From assembly GCF_027943255.1 (NCBI RefSeq), contig NC_072893.1:115071784-115135783 (forward strand): a stretch of 64,000 nucleotides of DNA, written 5' to 3'. Positions 10,824-21,621 of the stretch are shown here, piece by piece. How positions within the stretch are numbered: position 1 is the first letter of the stretch; every line of letters starts with the position of its first letter. A model generated the notes under the pieces. The model was not told where the DNA came from. It made no database searches and was given only the letters and a program-made list of their open reading frames with translations. The translations under genes were made by a program, and so were the position numbers. This DNA comes from Anastrepha obliqua. Taxonomy: Eukaryota; Arthropoda; Insecta; Diptera; Tephritidae.

Positions 10824-12904
10824 TATTTTTCATACCCATAATGAGCTTTAGCTTCACTTGGGAGGGGTTCGTGGAAGGCTGCTCTACTATTAATAATTTA
10901 AATGCTTTATTTTCCATGTATAAATTATCAGCACACATTGATTTAATTTTCTCCGTAAATTCTATTGTATTTGCTGATGTATTTTATATAATCATCAGCT
11001 TGTTGTTGTTTGTTTTTATTTCTCTTCATGATCTTCAAAGTTGTGCATGTGGATAAAAAATTGTGGCGCCATCTGACAAAAACTGTAACATATTCCAAAG
11101 AAATGGAAAGCAAGTTCTGTATAAAAACTTAAAAAGAAAAAATTTAAAAGTAAAACAAAGCAAATGTCGCTTCGTGGGGATGTGAGACTGACGGAAGGCG
11201 ATAAGTGCGTTCAAAAACATGCGCCACTGCGGCTCAAGCGATAATGTTTGGAATATTACTGATGTTTACATGTATTTGTACTACATAGTAAAATATTTAC
11301 ATACCCACATACTCATGTATTTACTTGTATGTTTTTATATGTGCATATGTCAGCAAGTTGTACGTGATAAGTCTGCTTTGAGGTGGTTGAAGCTTGGATA
11401 TCGGCAATTAAGTTTACAGAAGAGTTTGGGTGTGCGTCGAAATTCAAGTTCAAGTGAAGTTTTGACTCAAATTAAAGTTTAGTGATGTGAACTGAATTTT
11501 AATGGGTTTATTTTTTATTGAAACTTTGAAATTATTGTATAAGATAATATTGATGTATTTTTTTCATAGATTTACATAGTGAAGGTATAAAATTTGGATT
11601 GAAATATGGAAAGTTCAAGAAAGTTTTAACAATTTAAACAATTGGATCATTTCTTTGCAAGCACAAATGTCTTAATTTTGCGTGTACGAATTGCATAGAT
11701 TGTCCTTACATATTTACCTTAGATTACAGGCAAATTTAATTGTATAATTCTACTTTGAAGAGGTGATTTGACGCTTAACTCAACTCGAAAATCGTTTACG
11801 CAAAAAATTTCTACCCAGGTTAAGACTTCCTCCGAGGTCTATCGCTTAAGTGCGTACCCCAACTCCTCCCGAAATTGTCAGTAACTAACAAATGTTGCAA
11901 GTCTCACGCATCATTTCATTAGAAATTAACCCAAAAAGCGCCAGGGAATAATGAGACGAAGCAACACTAATGAAATTTCGTCATTAGTCAAGGGATGAGT
12001 TGAATGAGAGTTACGAGCATCAGCAGGGGTTTGCTTAAATAGGATTAAGCAAGTAACTACGTAAATACGTTGACTGTGCCAAAAACAATAACCACTTATG
12101 TGATTATACCAGTTTGGGTGTATGTGTGCATGAGAGCCTGTGCGACTTGTAAGGAATTCTGTCATATTGTGGTCAAGTAAAAATCAATGATTATGAGACA
12201 ATGTTTAATAAAAGCAAGCAACGCACACCCACACACACACATACCCCACATACATTTGCAAAAGCAATTCCGTCCAGTCATTGACAACAGATGATGGCAA
12301 AGGCAATGTAGCAAAAAATAGTTCGATGATTAAGAGTATTAATACTCCTGTAAGGACACATGCAGCTGCTGGGTAGATGTGGGAAGGATAATGAACTAAC
12401 ATTCGCATATAAAAATACATATACAAGTGCTGTCGTTGGAGGAAGGTGTATTATCTTGCTGCATAGGCAAAGAGTTGGAGGGCTTTGTCTTATATGAAAA
12501 TGCAAAGTATTGGATTAAGTTTGGTCAAGCAAAACTCGAGAATCATTAAGTGCATACGAACATATTGTCGATATGTACTTCACATACATCCATATTCATA
12601 TATGAAGAAAAACGTACAAGTTATCGTATCGTATGCATTAGACATGCTTTCGTTCGTAATTAATATTCATTGACCATTTGGGTCAATATGAAACTTGGCA
12701 GATGTTTTTTGGATGGAAAAGGTCTGTCTGCGAGTATTTTACTAAAAGTTCTGAGTCACTTATCTGAATCAAAAATATATTGCGTCATACTGCTGGATGG
12801 ATTTGAAGCCTGTTTTATAGCTCCTCCTGGAATTTGTGAAATGCGGCTTGATGCGGTGGCGCAAATTCAGGGATTAATATTTCTAAAACGCTTCTAACTT
12901 CGAG
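10824..12904. other. no recognisable gene
   Basis: AT-rich sequence with short open frames on both strands and no recognisable motif. A short CA-rich microsatellite lies near 12225-12243. It may be host intergenic or intronic DNA. Confidence 0.45.
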
Positions 12905-12995
12905 ATTAATTTTATTAAGAACTTTTTTCATGGTAGAAATACACGCACTCGCAGTTTTGTCATTGCCTTCCGAGGGTAGCTGCTATTTGAACAAC
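12905..12995 (-). repeat. SINE body fragment
   Basis: Reverse-complement match to the SINE body: CTCGGAAGGCAATGACAAAA, then TTTCTACCATGAAAAAAG. The tRNA-like head and the tail are absent. Confidence 0.6.
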
Positions 12996-13063
12996 TAAAT
13001 TCGATGTATTCATAGTAAGCAACAAACCCGATTCCATTCCAGCCATTCACGAACCATGCCATT

Positions 13064-13111
13064 ATAAAGCACAGAATGCTTATTTCTATAAAGCACAGAA
13101 TGCTTTTTTCT
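13064..13111. repeat. two-copy 24-bp tandem duplication
   Basis: TATAAAGCACAGAATGCTT occurs at 13064-13082 and 13088-13106, a perfect repeat with a 24-bp period. Confidence 0.9.
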
Positions 13112-13194
13112 ACAGTCACCAAGATGCATATTGTTCACGGAGGGTTGTGAAAAAGACCAAACGATGACCACTTGCGATTGCGAAAACTGCTTCA

Positions 13195-13850
13195 CTCTAC
13201 TGATGCAATTTATTCTTTTTTTCTTCTTGATTGGCACGATATTCGCTGAAGCGATTTTGGCCGAGTTTAACAAAGCACGCCAGTCGTTTCATTCTCGTAC
13301 TAACCGGCGCCAGTTGGACAGACCAAGTGAAGCCAAGTCCTTTTACAACTGAACTTTTCAACATAGAGTAGGCGATTCCTCTTCCTCTGCTACCACCAGC
13401 TGGTACCGCATCGAATACTTTCAGAGCCGGGGCGTTTGTTTCGATTCGGACGACATGACCCAGCAACGTACTCGCTGTGCTTTGTCTATGTCGTCGTAAA
13501 GCTTATACAGCTCATTGTTCCAGCGCCTGCGATACTCGCCGTCACCAACGCGCAAGGTCCAAAAATCTTCCCCAGAATCTTTCTCTCAAACACTCAAAGT
13601 GACGCCTCATCGGATATTGTCATCATCCAAGCTTCTGCGCCATACGTTAGGACGGACATGATGAAGCCTTTTACAGTGTTAGCTTTGTTCGTCGAGAGAG
13701 AACTTTACTACTCAATTGCTTACTTAGGAGAAAATAGCACTTGTTGGCAAGAGAGAAATTTATTAAGTAGGCTATATCTAGTCCAGGTATACGAGTCTAC
13801 GCAGGTGAAGCGAAAAAGCGAGTGCCGAGATGCCAAACCTCTAGCCGTGC
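13195..13850 (-). mobile_element. RTE-like LINE, C-terminal part (AAG-tailed family)
   Basis: The minus strand reads the thumb and tail of the same LINE that is best preserved at 59040-60115: TYGAEAWMM-like sequence, FERKILGKIFGPC-like sequence, ELYKLYDDID, then LGHVVRIETNAPALKVFDAV and PAGGSRGRG. The minus-strand 3' end enters an AAG-rich tail (TTCTTCTT on the plus strand near 13218). Frameshifts and stops are scattered. There is no catalytic YADD, so the copy is 5'-truncated. Confidence 0.8.
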
Positions 13851-14011
13851 CAAAGCAAGACAGCTGATGAGAAGTTGCTCAGACTATTCCATATTGTACT
13901 CCTAATAGCTGCTGCAAAACGAACTCAAATTATTCCCAAGCCTGATTACATGAATACTCAATGGATAGTGTCCGGCAAGGTTACCTACAAAATTCGAGAG
14001 ATGATGCTTTA

Positions 14012-14275
14012 TTAACCTTAAAAGTTCAATCGAGCTCCTTCGTATCACACGTTGTTAGAAGGATATTCCGATCTTGCATTTTTTTGTACTTGTCCAGCGA
14101 CCGCTGAAATAAAACAAAGCTCTTTTCAGGAGCCGACCACAGGTAGTCAACGGAATCCCAATTTTCTAGTTTCGCGGGCAGAACACCTCCCGATATAGCG
14201 AGCTTGCATGCCCAAAAGTTTTGTGGAACGTCACGGTGGCATTGGATGAACACACATGAACTTAATTTCCAAGTA
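14012..14275 (-). mobile_element. LINE C-terminal fragment after RNase H
   Basis: Minus-strand frame with ISGGVLPAKLENWDSVDYLW, then FQRSLDKYKKMQDRNILLTT. It aligns by eye with the plus-strand stretch at 54420-54540 (GYLWPAPGKLGLTSTQRAL, GRYKNL), which directly follows a recognisable RNase H motif. The two therefore belong to one LINE type. Fragmentary. Confidence 0.5.
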
Positions 14276-14280
14276 TTCGG

Positions 14281-14375
14281 CCGTCGTAGCTGAATGAGTT
14301 GGTGCGTGACTAACATTCAGAATCCGTAAGTTCGAATCTCCGTGCACGAAGCACCAAAATGAAGAAACAGTTTTT
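14281..14375 (+). repeat. tRNA-headed SINE, head only
   Basis: Head with GTAGCTGAATGAGTTGGTGC (A-box region) and the B-box-like AGTTCGAATCT, then CCAAAATGAAGAAACAG. The body is missing after about 14375. Confidence 0.75.
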
Positions 14376-14512
14376 TGAAGTGAAAACTTCTTTAGAATCG
14401 TTGGGAGTGATTTGAGAAAAAGTGAAACGAAAAAAGCGACACTCTTGGCTACGAATATTACATATAAACGTAGCGACGAACTAAATAACTTTTAGGCCAG
14501 CGCCGACAGCAT

Positions 14513-14592
14513 GGCGCGATAGCCGAGCGGCTAGCAATGTGAGCTTCCGATCCAAAATTCTTGGTTCGAATCACAAGAAAAAAAATTTTTTT
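14513..14592 (+). repeat. second tRNA-like SINE head
   Basis: GGCGCGATAGCCGAGCGGCT (A-box match TAGCCGAGCGG) followed by the B-box GGTTCGAATCA (14563-14573), then an A-rich run. It differs from the main SINE head and has no matching SINE body downstream. The arms do not fold into a good cloverleaf by eye, so a functional tRNA gene is unlikely. Confidence 0.5.
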
Positions 14593-14627
14593 ATACAGTT
14601 ATTTTATTTTATTTTATGATATGTTTA

Positions 14628-14808
14628 TGAGGAGGTTTTTTTCATGGCAGAAATACACTCGGTGTTTTGCCATTGCCTGCTGAGGGGTGAGCGCTATTAG
14701 AAAAATAGTTTTCCTTAATTTTGGTGTTTTCACCGAGATTCGAACTGACGTTCTCTCTGTGAATTCTGAATAGTAGTCACGCACCAACCCATTCGGCTAC
14801 GGCGTTTG
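14628..14808 (-). repeat. tRNA-headed SINE, 5' part
   Basis: Reverse-complement copy. The head ends at 14808 (CGCCGTAGCCGAATGGGTTG when read on the minus strand), with a B-box variant TCGAATCTCGGTGAAA and the body up to the CATGAAAAAAACCTCC stretch. It is truncated before the GTAGGTCCCTCC segment and opposite in orientation to its neighbours. Confidence 0.8.
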
Positions 14809-14937
14809 TTTAATTTTACTAATGCAAAAATGAGGGAAAATATTTGAATAAAGTTTGCTTACTGTTTACACATTTTCCAAAGGTGACGGAGAACCAAAAA
14901 AAAAGTCGATTTTCAAACAAATACGAGTGCATATGTG

Positions 14938-15050
14938 TAATTGTGTTAGAGTTTCGGTCACGCCCCAGCAAAACCTGCGTGCATATGTGTTTGTAACATT
15001 CAAAAAAATGTAATTGTGTTAGAGTTTCGGTCACGCAGGTTTTGCTGGGG
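14938..15050. repeat. direct repeat with inverted 19-bp arms
   Basis: TAATTGTGTTAGAGTTTCGG with the following TCACG occurs at 14938-14962 and 15011-15035. The segment after it is inverted in the first copy: CCCCAGCAAAACCTGCGTG at 14963-14981 is the perfect reverse complement of 15032-15050. This looks like a local duplication in which one arm was flipped. Confidence 0.9.
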
Positions 15051-15123
15051 ACGTTCATAATAGCAACCGCGTGTGTATTTTTATATTCGTAAATATTTTC
15101 ATTTTTAAATATTTACCGCAATT

Positions 15124-15525
15124 ATGCCGAAAAATAATGCAGAAAAGTGTCGTGAATATCGACAGAAAAAAAAATCAATAAATAGCATCACGGAATTCAT
15201 TCACGAAAGTTTAATAAAGTATACACCAGAAGTATCGTGGATACTTAGAAAAGATTACAATAAAGTTCCAATGATTTTAAGTGGCGATTTTAACGTAAAT
15301 TTTGCATTGGACACAGCGGTTCCTTTAATTGACGTTCTCAATACAACATTCAATTTAAAAATGTGTAACAATCGCACTGAATCGACAACACGATCAAAAA
15401 CAACCATTGACGCGGTATTTCAAAGATATGTTGACAACATCGAAACCAAAGCATTTGTACCATATTTTAGCTATCATAAGCCACTCATATCATTTGTTGA
15501 AATTGAAAACATTGAGGATGAATAA
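15124..15525 (+). CDS. small endonuclease/exonuclease/phosphatase-like ORF, probably transposon-derived
   Basis: Intact 133-codon frame with ATG and stop. Residues 1-18 (MPKNNAEKCREYRQKKK) form a basic leader like those at the start of several arthropod transposon proteins. Residues from about 20 resemble the C-terminal half of an endonuclease/exonuclease/phosphatase fold: MILSGDFNVNF near 55-65 (the GDFN motif), STTRSKTTIDAVF near 90-102 (TxxID motif) and YFSYHKPLISF near 115-125 (in place of SDHxP; the H is kept and the D is Y). The N-terminal half of the fold, with its catalytic E, is missing, so nuclease activity is doubtful. I associate this phrase set with endonuclease regions next to helicases in Helitron/PIF1-like insect proteins, which is a recollection and not a search result. 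An AATAAA overlaps the stop codon (15521-15526). The ORF sits next to the repeat at 14938-15050. Confidence 0.55.
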   Translation: MPKNNAEKCREYRQKKKSINSITEFIHESLIKYTPEVSWILRKDYNKVPMILSGDFNVNFALDTAVPLIDVLNTTFNLKMCNNRTESTTRSKTTIDAVFQRYVDNIETKAFVPYFSYHKPLISFVEIENIEDE

Positions 15526-15654
15526 AATATGAAGTTTATAGCAATATTATAATGAACCTATAATTATCCCGCTCCTAATGCTGCTTTCGTCTTATTCTCT
15601 CTCAGTTTGTTTTACGGAAGGTTTCACTTCTATCGCGTCTAACCGTTAGACTGG

Positions 15655-15885
15655 TATTTTTTTTCTAGTAGCGATCGCCCCTTGGCAGGCAATGGCGAAC
15701 CTCTGAGAGTATTTCTACCATGAAAAAACTCCTCATAAAAAATATCTCTCATGCGGAGTCGGCTTAGAATCTGTAGGTCCCTTCATCTGTGGAACAACAT
15801 CAAGACGGCCGCCATAAGTAGGAAGAGGAGCTCGGCCAAACACTTAACAGAAGTAGGTGCCATTTTTTTATTTATTTATTTCAAT
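15655..15885 (+). repeat. SINE body and tail, 5'-truncated
   Basis: Matches the SINE body from the CTAGTAGCGATCGCCCCTTG segment through CTGTAGGTCCCTTCATCTGT and GAGCTCGGCCAAACACTTAA to a TTTATTTATTTATTT tail near 15868-15885. The tRNA-like head is absent. Confidence 0.8.
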
Positions 15886-16130
15886 AAGGTTACAAGAGGA
15901 GTCAGGCATTCGAAGACATAAAGGCAGTGAAATATGTTAAGATCTGGTCCAAATATCTGAAAATTCGGCTTCCACGACGAATCCACCGCAAACACAAGTG
16001 AGCTGAAGAACTTGAAAAACCCACAAAAATTATTCATTAAGCCATCAGACGGTAAACTGAAAGACAAACGAGAAATGCAACTGGTTTCTTTGTTGTTTGA
16101 CTTCTGTGTAATTGATTGTATGCACAAATA

Positions 16131-16549
16131 TCGGGTTTTTCAATAGGTGCTTTTCAACTTTTTTCCAATAGGAAGGGCGAACGACGCAATATTTTTTATT
16201 TTTCGCTTGTCATTTGTAAACTTCATTAGTATACATTTCATCATGGAACGCTACACACTTGAGCAACGATTGCAAATCGTGCAAATTTTTTATGAAAATA
16301 ATCGTTCTGTTGCTGCTACTTTAAGAGCATTACGGCCATTTTACTGTCCATTTAACAAGCCGTCCCGTTTTGGGGTTATGTGAAGTCATTGGTCTACAGT
16401 AATAAGCCGGCGACGATTTGTATATATATTCAAACTAAATGTATATGTTCAAACTCGATAATAAAAAAAAAATTAGTTAAAAAAGTCAAACCGTTTGTGT
16501 TTTATTCAAAAAAGTTCAAAAGTTGAAGCGCTCTTACTGAAAAACCCTA
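16131..16549 (+). mobile_element. rosa-derived MITE, copy 1
   Basis: A 419-bp element flanked by TA (16129-16130 and 16550-16551), with inverted ends of the GGGTTTTTCA type. It contains the start of a rosa-like transposase (MERYTLEQRLQIVQIFYENN, then TLRALRPFY) joined directly to sequence from its far C-terminal region (TTTTGGGGTTATGTGAAGTC, the reading WGYVKS in another frame). The catalytic core is absent. Compared with the copy at 28153-28696 it has lost a further roughly 125 bp. Movement would need a transposase from elsewhere. Confidence 0.88.
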
Positions 16550-16551
16550 TA

Positions 16552-17275
16552 GTTGATAACTTTTTGTATCGACATCGAAGGATTTTTTAATTATTTATTT
16601 TTGTGTCCAAAAAATTTATGAAATGTTTGTAAATTACTTGTATACTCTTAGCCATAGTAAAATTTTGCACAGACAGCTTAACTAACACGGTCATTAATAT
16701 TAAGAGGAAAAGAGGGGCCTATTTTGAAAATGCTTCGTACTCTCGAAAAGGGTATGCAAATTCACGAGCTCAGAAATTTTTGAAGTTCCAAGTGATGCAG
16801 CTGATTTAAAGGTACGAAATAGTTTAGATTCGTCGAACTTCGTAGTTTTTAAAACGAATAGAAATTAAATAAAAAATAAAATGTATCATATAAAGATCAT
16901 ACTAACAATTTTTTCCCCGCAAACCCAGGGAAAGTCCAAAGGAGGTGTGAAGACGTGAACACCACTTTTTCTATCGTGGCATTAATAGTTGGTTGGCGTG
17001 ACGATCCGGGTTGACTCTTGGAATCCCTTCAAATGTTACGTACTGAAACAAATTCCAGAATTGGCGCGAAACGCACTGATTTGACTACATCAAAAACAGA
17101 GTCCGAAAGCTTTCGCCATAAAAACGATAAAAATTGCGAAGACTTCTTTGTGCAACGTAAAAGCTTATTCGCTCAAGTGGAACTGGATAGACGACGATGG
17201 CATTAACAACACTAAAAATAAATGCAAATGTAAGGACTGTCCTTCTCTCTTCTATAAATTCTAAATTAATTACTT
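16552..17275. other. no recognisable gene
   Basis: A 62-codon plus-strand frame (17018-17206) has no recognisable motif. Otherwise AT-rich with nothing supported. Confidence 0.4.
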
Positions 17276-17815
17276 TTAGCCGAGAATTATAGGATGAATC
17301 AGGGGTCTCAAATCGTCAGGGAAACGGAATACCTGCTTAAGAAATATTTTTTGATCCCATTCTATAATAATTATCAAAATTTGGTTGTCTCCCAAATGAT
17401 AGCAGCGTACTCTAAGTGAGAACGAACAAGAGCCGTAAGCTGCAGGATCAGAAAATTCGGATGCATTTCGACGAATGAATCGAGTGTGATTTTTAAAAAA
17501 TAAAACTAACGAGACCACCGAAGCCAAATTTCGTATCGAGTAAAACTCAAAGATCCTTAAACTCTGTTAGACTTCGTGGTATATTATAAGAAATGGTGTG
17601 GGATGTGTTTAAAATGTACTGACGCCTCGAGCATCCATTATATACTTAATAGATGAGAAAATGTTTAAATCAACCATGAACGGCAAGCAATTCGAAAAAG
17701 GAAAAACATTTGACTATGTCATTGATAAAAAAGACAAAAAGAATTTTTCCTAAGATGGTGCTTTGGGGGACACCTGAAGTAGCAACAAAGTGATTCGATA
17801 AAATCCCATCGATTT
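17276..17815 (-). mobile_element. Jockey/CR1-like LINE RT fragment
   Basis: Minus strand with frame changes: VVKIDGILSNHFVATSGVPQ, then ILFVFFINDI (usual SGVPQGSxLGPLLFxLFINDI; here G and P have changed), then FIRRNASEFSDPAAY and FVLT/STLL-type sequence matching the thumb (LKxLYxSLVRSxLEY). The YADD segment between them is missing. It appears to be the same family as 63-925. Dead. Confidence 0.7.
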
Positions 17816-18188
17816 TTACCACGCACCGTTTGTCCAGAAAGGTCCATTTTTGAACTTTGCAACCCCTTTCCGTGCTGTAGACTGGCCTATGACACCTTCT
17901 CCATACATGTTGCAAATGTCACGTTCTGCTTGGGCAGCTTTTTGACCTCTAAGAAAAGCAAAGAAGAGCAGGTGTCGAACATGTTGTTTTTTGCCTCCTG
18001 GGAATTCCATTTCAAAGACTCAAAACTAATAAAAAATTTAATAACTCAAAAATACAAATAACCTACAATAGTTTTGTAGAGCAGAAAGAGTTCTATCGAA
18101 TGAATACTTACCCTTTGCCAAACAGCAAACAAATCGTTGTAAAATAAAATAAAATGTAAAAACGCTAAGAATTTATTCCCCAACCCAA
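17816..18188 (-). mobile_element. mariner 5' fragment
   Basis: The minus strand begins with TTGGGTTGGGGAATAAATTC, a mariner-type terminal inverted repeat ending at 18188 and followed by TA (18189-18190). A transposase start (MEFPGGKKQHVRHLLFFAFL) and helix-turn-helix region (AERDICNMYGEGVIGQSTAR) follow. It breaks off at about 17816 against the LINE fragment, so the catalytic core and the other end are gone. Confidence 0.75.
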
Positions 18189-18300
18189 TATGTAAGCTAA
18201 TAACTAAACAAAAAACGTACCGATTTGCACAGAGTTTCCTGAATTTTGAAGCCACTGCCCTCTGAAAGGCTTTTGTTTATAAAATCAATGCAAAAACTTG
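18189..18300 (+). repeat. unclassified dispersed repeat, copy 1
   Basis: TGTAAGCTAATAACTAA followed by a CCGATTTGCAC segment and a GAAAG-rich stretch is repeated in diverged form at 33572-33690. It abuts the mariner end, so the mariner may have inserted beside or into it. Confidence 0.65.
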
Positions 18301-20466
18301 TAAAAAAGAAATGTCTTCGAGAAAAAATATGTTAAAAATCAAAAAATTGATTTCAAACTGCAATAATGCGAAAATGAAGCAACCGATCAGATAAATTTTT
18401 TTTTTGCTATAAAAGTCTGAAATATTTACTTGTATTCTGCATTAACCAAATTTATCAATTCTTGCCTATTAATATTAAAGTTTTGAAAACAAAGAGAAAC
18501 TTGTTTTTCAATTACCAAAATGTACCAAACTCCACTAAGCGGTATAAACGGTAAAAAGCAGAAAAGCTAAAAGCAAAATTTGTGCCCTGTAATTTCTCTA
18601 TCTGCTGATTTTTATTGTGTTGGTCACTACTCTCTCGTACACATTTTACCTAATGACAGAGCCGCGCTTGCCGGGTATTTCCTTACTACACCCTGTAAAT
18701 GCAAAACCATTTGTAAATAGTGTGAAACCCTTCAATAAATTGAAAATATTAAAAAAAAAATTCCGATTTGAATTCAGAGTGCAGATGAAACAAATCAAGC
18801 AGAAAAAAACATACTTATGTACTGTACCTTCTCATTTGTGTGCTCCTACTTTTTCTGTGCACACCAGTATAGTATTTTTTTAGTAGGAGTTCCAATGCCA
18901 AAAAAAAAAATTAAACCAAACGACATATCAGCTCAAATTACGAGTTCACTGATTTTCCCATTTCCACAAAACTAAAGTGACTACTAACTGCCAACTTTTG
19001 ATTTACTAGTCGATTAGCTGCTTGTGTGCGCAGTATTGGCGTTATTGTTGTTGCACATTTGACACGCCACAACGCAGCGTGACCTGTAGCAACGGCGACG
19101 ACGCTTCGCACCTGAATGCGTAGCAGAGAATGAAGTTTTTTAGACGGTGTGTGTTTTGTTTGGGCAATTTGTGGTTCGATGCGCTGCGGTGATGCTGTGC
19201 TGACTATGTATGATGCTGTTTCTGTTATTGTTGTTGTTGCTGCTTTTTTGTTGTGCTGTTTGCTGCTGCTACGTTTCTTGAGCTTGTATTTGTTTACATG
19301 CGCTTGTGGTCGCCTCTTGTTTATCACACACACACACGTACATGCACACCCGTTTTTACTTAGTTGCTGTAGTGTTTGTTGTTATTGTTTTTGAGTTAGG
19401 TGGTCCACCGTAATACATCAAAATTTGATTTATTCGCGCACGAAAATGAAGGGACTACGAAAAAAATTAAGAAAAAAGAATCTGAGATTCAAAGCGAGTT
19501 GAAATTTTACTCGCATGCTTGCACGCGCCTGCAGCCGCGGAAAAGGTGCTGAGTTGCCGCTTTTTGTATTTTATTTTAAGCAGAAGTTGATATCTAATAG
19601 ATTATGAAAATTTTGAGAATTCTAAACATTTAGAGATTTTTAATTTACTACTAAATCAGCAGCCCAAAATCTGTCACATATTTTCCAAATAATTGCTATG
19701 CTGCTCAGCTTCTGTTGTTCTGTTGCTCATTTGTTCTTGTTTTTTTTTTTTTGTTTTTGTAGTCACAAAGATGATATCTTGTTGAAAAGAATAAAATAAA
19801 TATATTGGAAAAATACTTGTAAATGGCCATTTAACACAGAACACAGGTGAGAATTTATGAGTATAAAAGATGCAGGAAAAAAACGACTGAATGTAACTGC
19901 ATGTAAGAATGAAAAGTTAGGTCAGGTTGAGTTAGACGGGCTGCTCTTTAAACAAAAATTTACTTACGGTTAACCGAAACCCATTGTGATGTCTAGGAGA
20001 AGGCTTTCGCCAGATCTCACCTCAACTTTATACAATATATTTAACCGCTCACTTCTACAAAAGCTTAGCCAGCGGGTAGATTTCTTTTTAAACATGCTGT
20101 AAAAAACTTAAAATATATTCCAAGAAATTTGGGAGTATAATTTCATTCAAGGATTGACCTGCAGTAGACAGGACTAACTGCTAACTTCATCTAACTTCAT
20201 TTCACAGCACATTTTCGTTAGTTTCCTTTGTTAAAGTTATTGAGCCTCATTGTTCAGGGAACTCTTGGAAATAATCGCTTTTTTTAATGCAAAGTCTGTA
20301 CAGTTGCTGAATTTGCGATATGAGTTTGAGGTAATTTCAAAATAATTTCGATGTCATTTGCTGTCATTAATGAGGTAAGCGCCATCTCAAAATCCTCGCA
20401 AAATCACTACTTATACTAACAGAACTTTTAAAAATGCACCTTTTTTTAATTAACTGGTATAAAAAG
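18301..20466. other. no recognisable gene
   Basis: AT-rich flanks. A patch at about 18950-19400 has TTGTTGTTGCTGC-type runs and a CA microsatellite near 19326-19338; open frames on both strands there come from the simple repeats. Poly-T near 19739-19753. This could be host regulatory or untranslated sequence, but no gene structure was found. Confidence 0.4.
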
Positions 20467-20468
20467 TA

Positions 20469-21619
20469 TCAGGTCAGTCCGTAAGTTCGTGCGTATTTTA
20501 CCCATAATTTAACTTTTGTACGATTTTTGCATTCAAAAAATTATTTGCGGAACATAACGGAACTACTTATAGTATATATTTTCTTTCATATATTGTGCAT
20601 TCAACAAGTGATTTTCATCGCGGATAGAAGCACATGTTGTTAACAAATAAAATGGAATCTTCGAACGCGTATAAGAGCCATGTTTTGTATTTTTTTTTAT
20701 AAGAGTGGTAAAAATGCCAGAACAGCTGCTGCAGAAATAAGAACTGGTGGCGGAGAGGATACCGTTAGTGTAAGTGGTAACTGCGACGTGGAGGATGCCC
20801 TGCGCGCTGGTCGTCCTGAAGTATTTAACTCCGACACCTGGTTCAGTTGGAAACCGTTTCAAAGCTGGGAAAATGGGTTCCGCATAGACTTTCCGTCGCC
20901 AACCTTCAGCAGAGAGTGAATGTGTGTTCTCAGCTGCTGCAACGGCTTGAAAATGAAAGCTTTTTGTACCGTATCGTTACTGGTGATGGAAAATGGGTCC
21001 TTTATAATAATCCTATTCGCAAACGCCAATGGTTGTATAAAGATGAAACACCAGAACCAACCCCTAGAGATGGCCTTCACCCCAAGAAGATTCTCCTGTC
21101 TATTTGGAGGGATATGCCCGGTATTGTTTATTATGAGCTTCTGGAACCAAACCAGACGATAATTCCCATCTCCTATCAAACCTGAATGAGGCACTTAACA
21201 AAAATCGACCGTCTTTAGTGAATAGACGCAAAGTTTTGTTTCACCACGACAACGCAAGACCTCATACCGCAAGGCAAACATTAGGCAAGCTGAACGAGCT
21301 CGGATGGGAGCTAATGCCGCATCCACCATACTCTCCAGATATTGCCCCTTGAGATTATCACCTTTTCCGTGGACTTCAATCCCATATGAGTAACAAGAAC
21401 TACTCCTCAAAAGAAGCTATAAAAAGGGACATCTAAGCGTATTTTGCCTCCAAGGACAAAAACTTTTTTGAGCAGGGAATCAAAAACTTGCGTAAACGTT
21501 GGTAAGACATTGTAAATAATGAAGGAAAATATATTGTTGATTAATAAATACCTTAAACATATTTTTTATTAATTTTAAAACCACCTTTAAAAAACGCACG
21601 AACTTATGGACTGACCTGA
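20469..21619 (+). mobile_element. mariner element (irritans-like), inactivated
   Basis: A 1151-bp element flanked by TA (20467-20468 and 21620-21621). Its inverted ends begin TCAGGTCAGTCCGTAAGTTC on the left and TCAGGTCAGTCCATAAGTTC read inward from the right, with one mismatch in the first 20 bases and similarity continuing to about 30 bp. The transposase is on the plus strand. The element lies alone in AT-rich DNA. Confidence 0.92.
20690..21544 (+). pseudogene. mariner transposase pseudogene
   Basis: Recognisable segments in order: FYKSGKNARTAAAEIR and DVEDALRAGRPEV (N-terminal DNA-binding region, internally shortened); GKWVPHRLSVANLQQRVNVC; IVTGDGKWVLYNN, which keeps the first catalytic D; HHDNARPHTARQTL, which keeps the second D; and HPPYSPDIAP, a stop, then DYHLF, where the D after the stop is the third D of the DD34D triad. 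The frame ends KYIVD at 21544. There are at least one internal deletion, one frameshift and several stops, including a TGA inside the DxAPSD motif. The phrase set is closest to the irritans subfamily as I know it. Cannot make active transposase. Confidence 0.9.
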
Positions 21620-21621
21620 TA

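Noticed and set aside
12670..12897. Small secreted protein gene
   Set aside because: 75 codons, no signal peptide pattern or relative recognised; expected by chance in this much sequence.
14513..14592. Functional tRNA gene
   Set aside because: A and B boxes are present, but no convincing acceptor or anticodon arms pair, and an A-rich run follows directly. A SINE head fits better.
18938..19394. Leucine/valine-rich membrane protein
   Set aside because: The frame is created by TTGTTGTTGCTGC-type repeats, and both strands are open.
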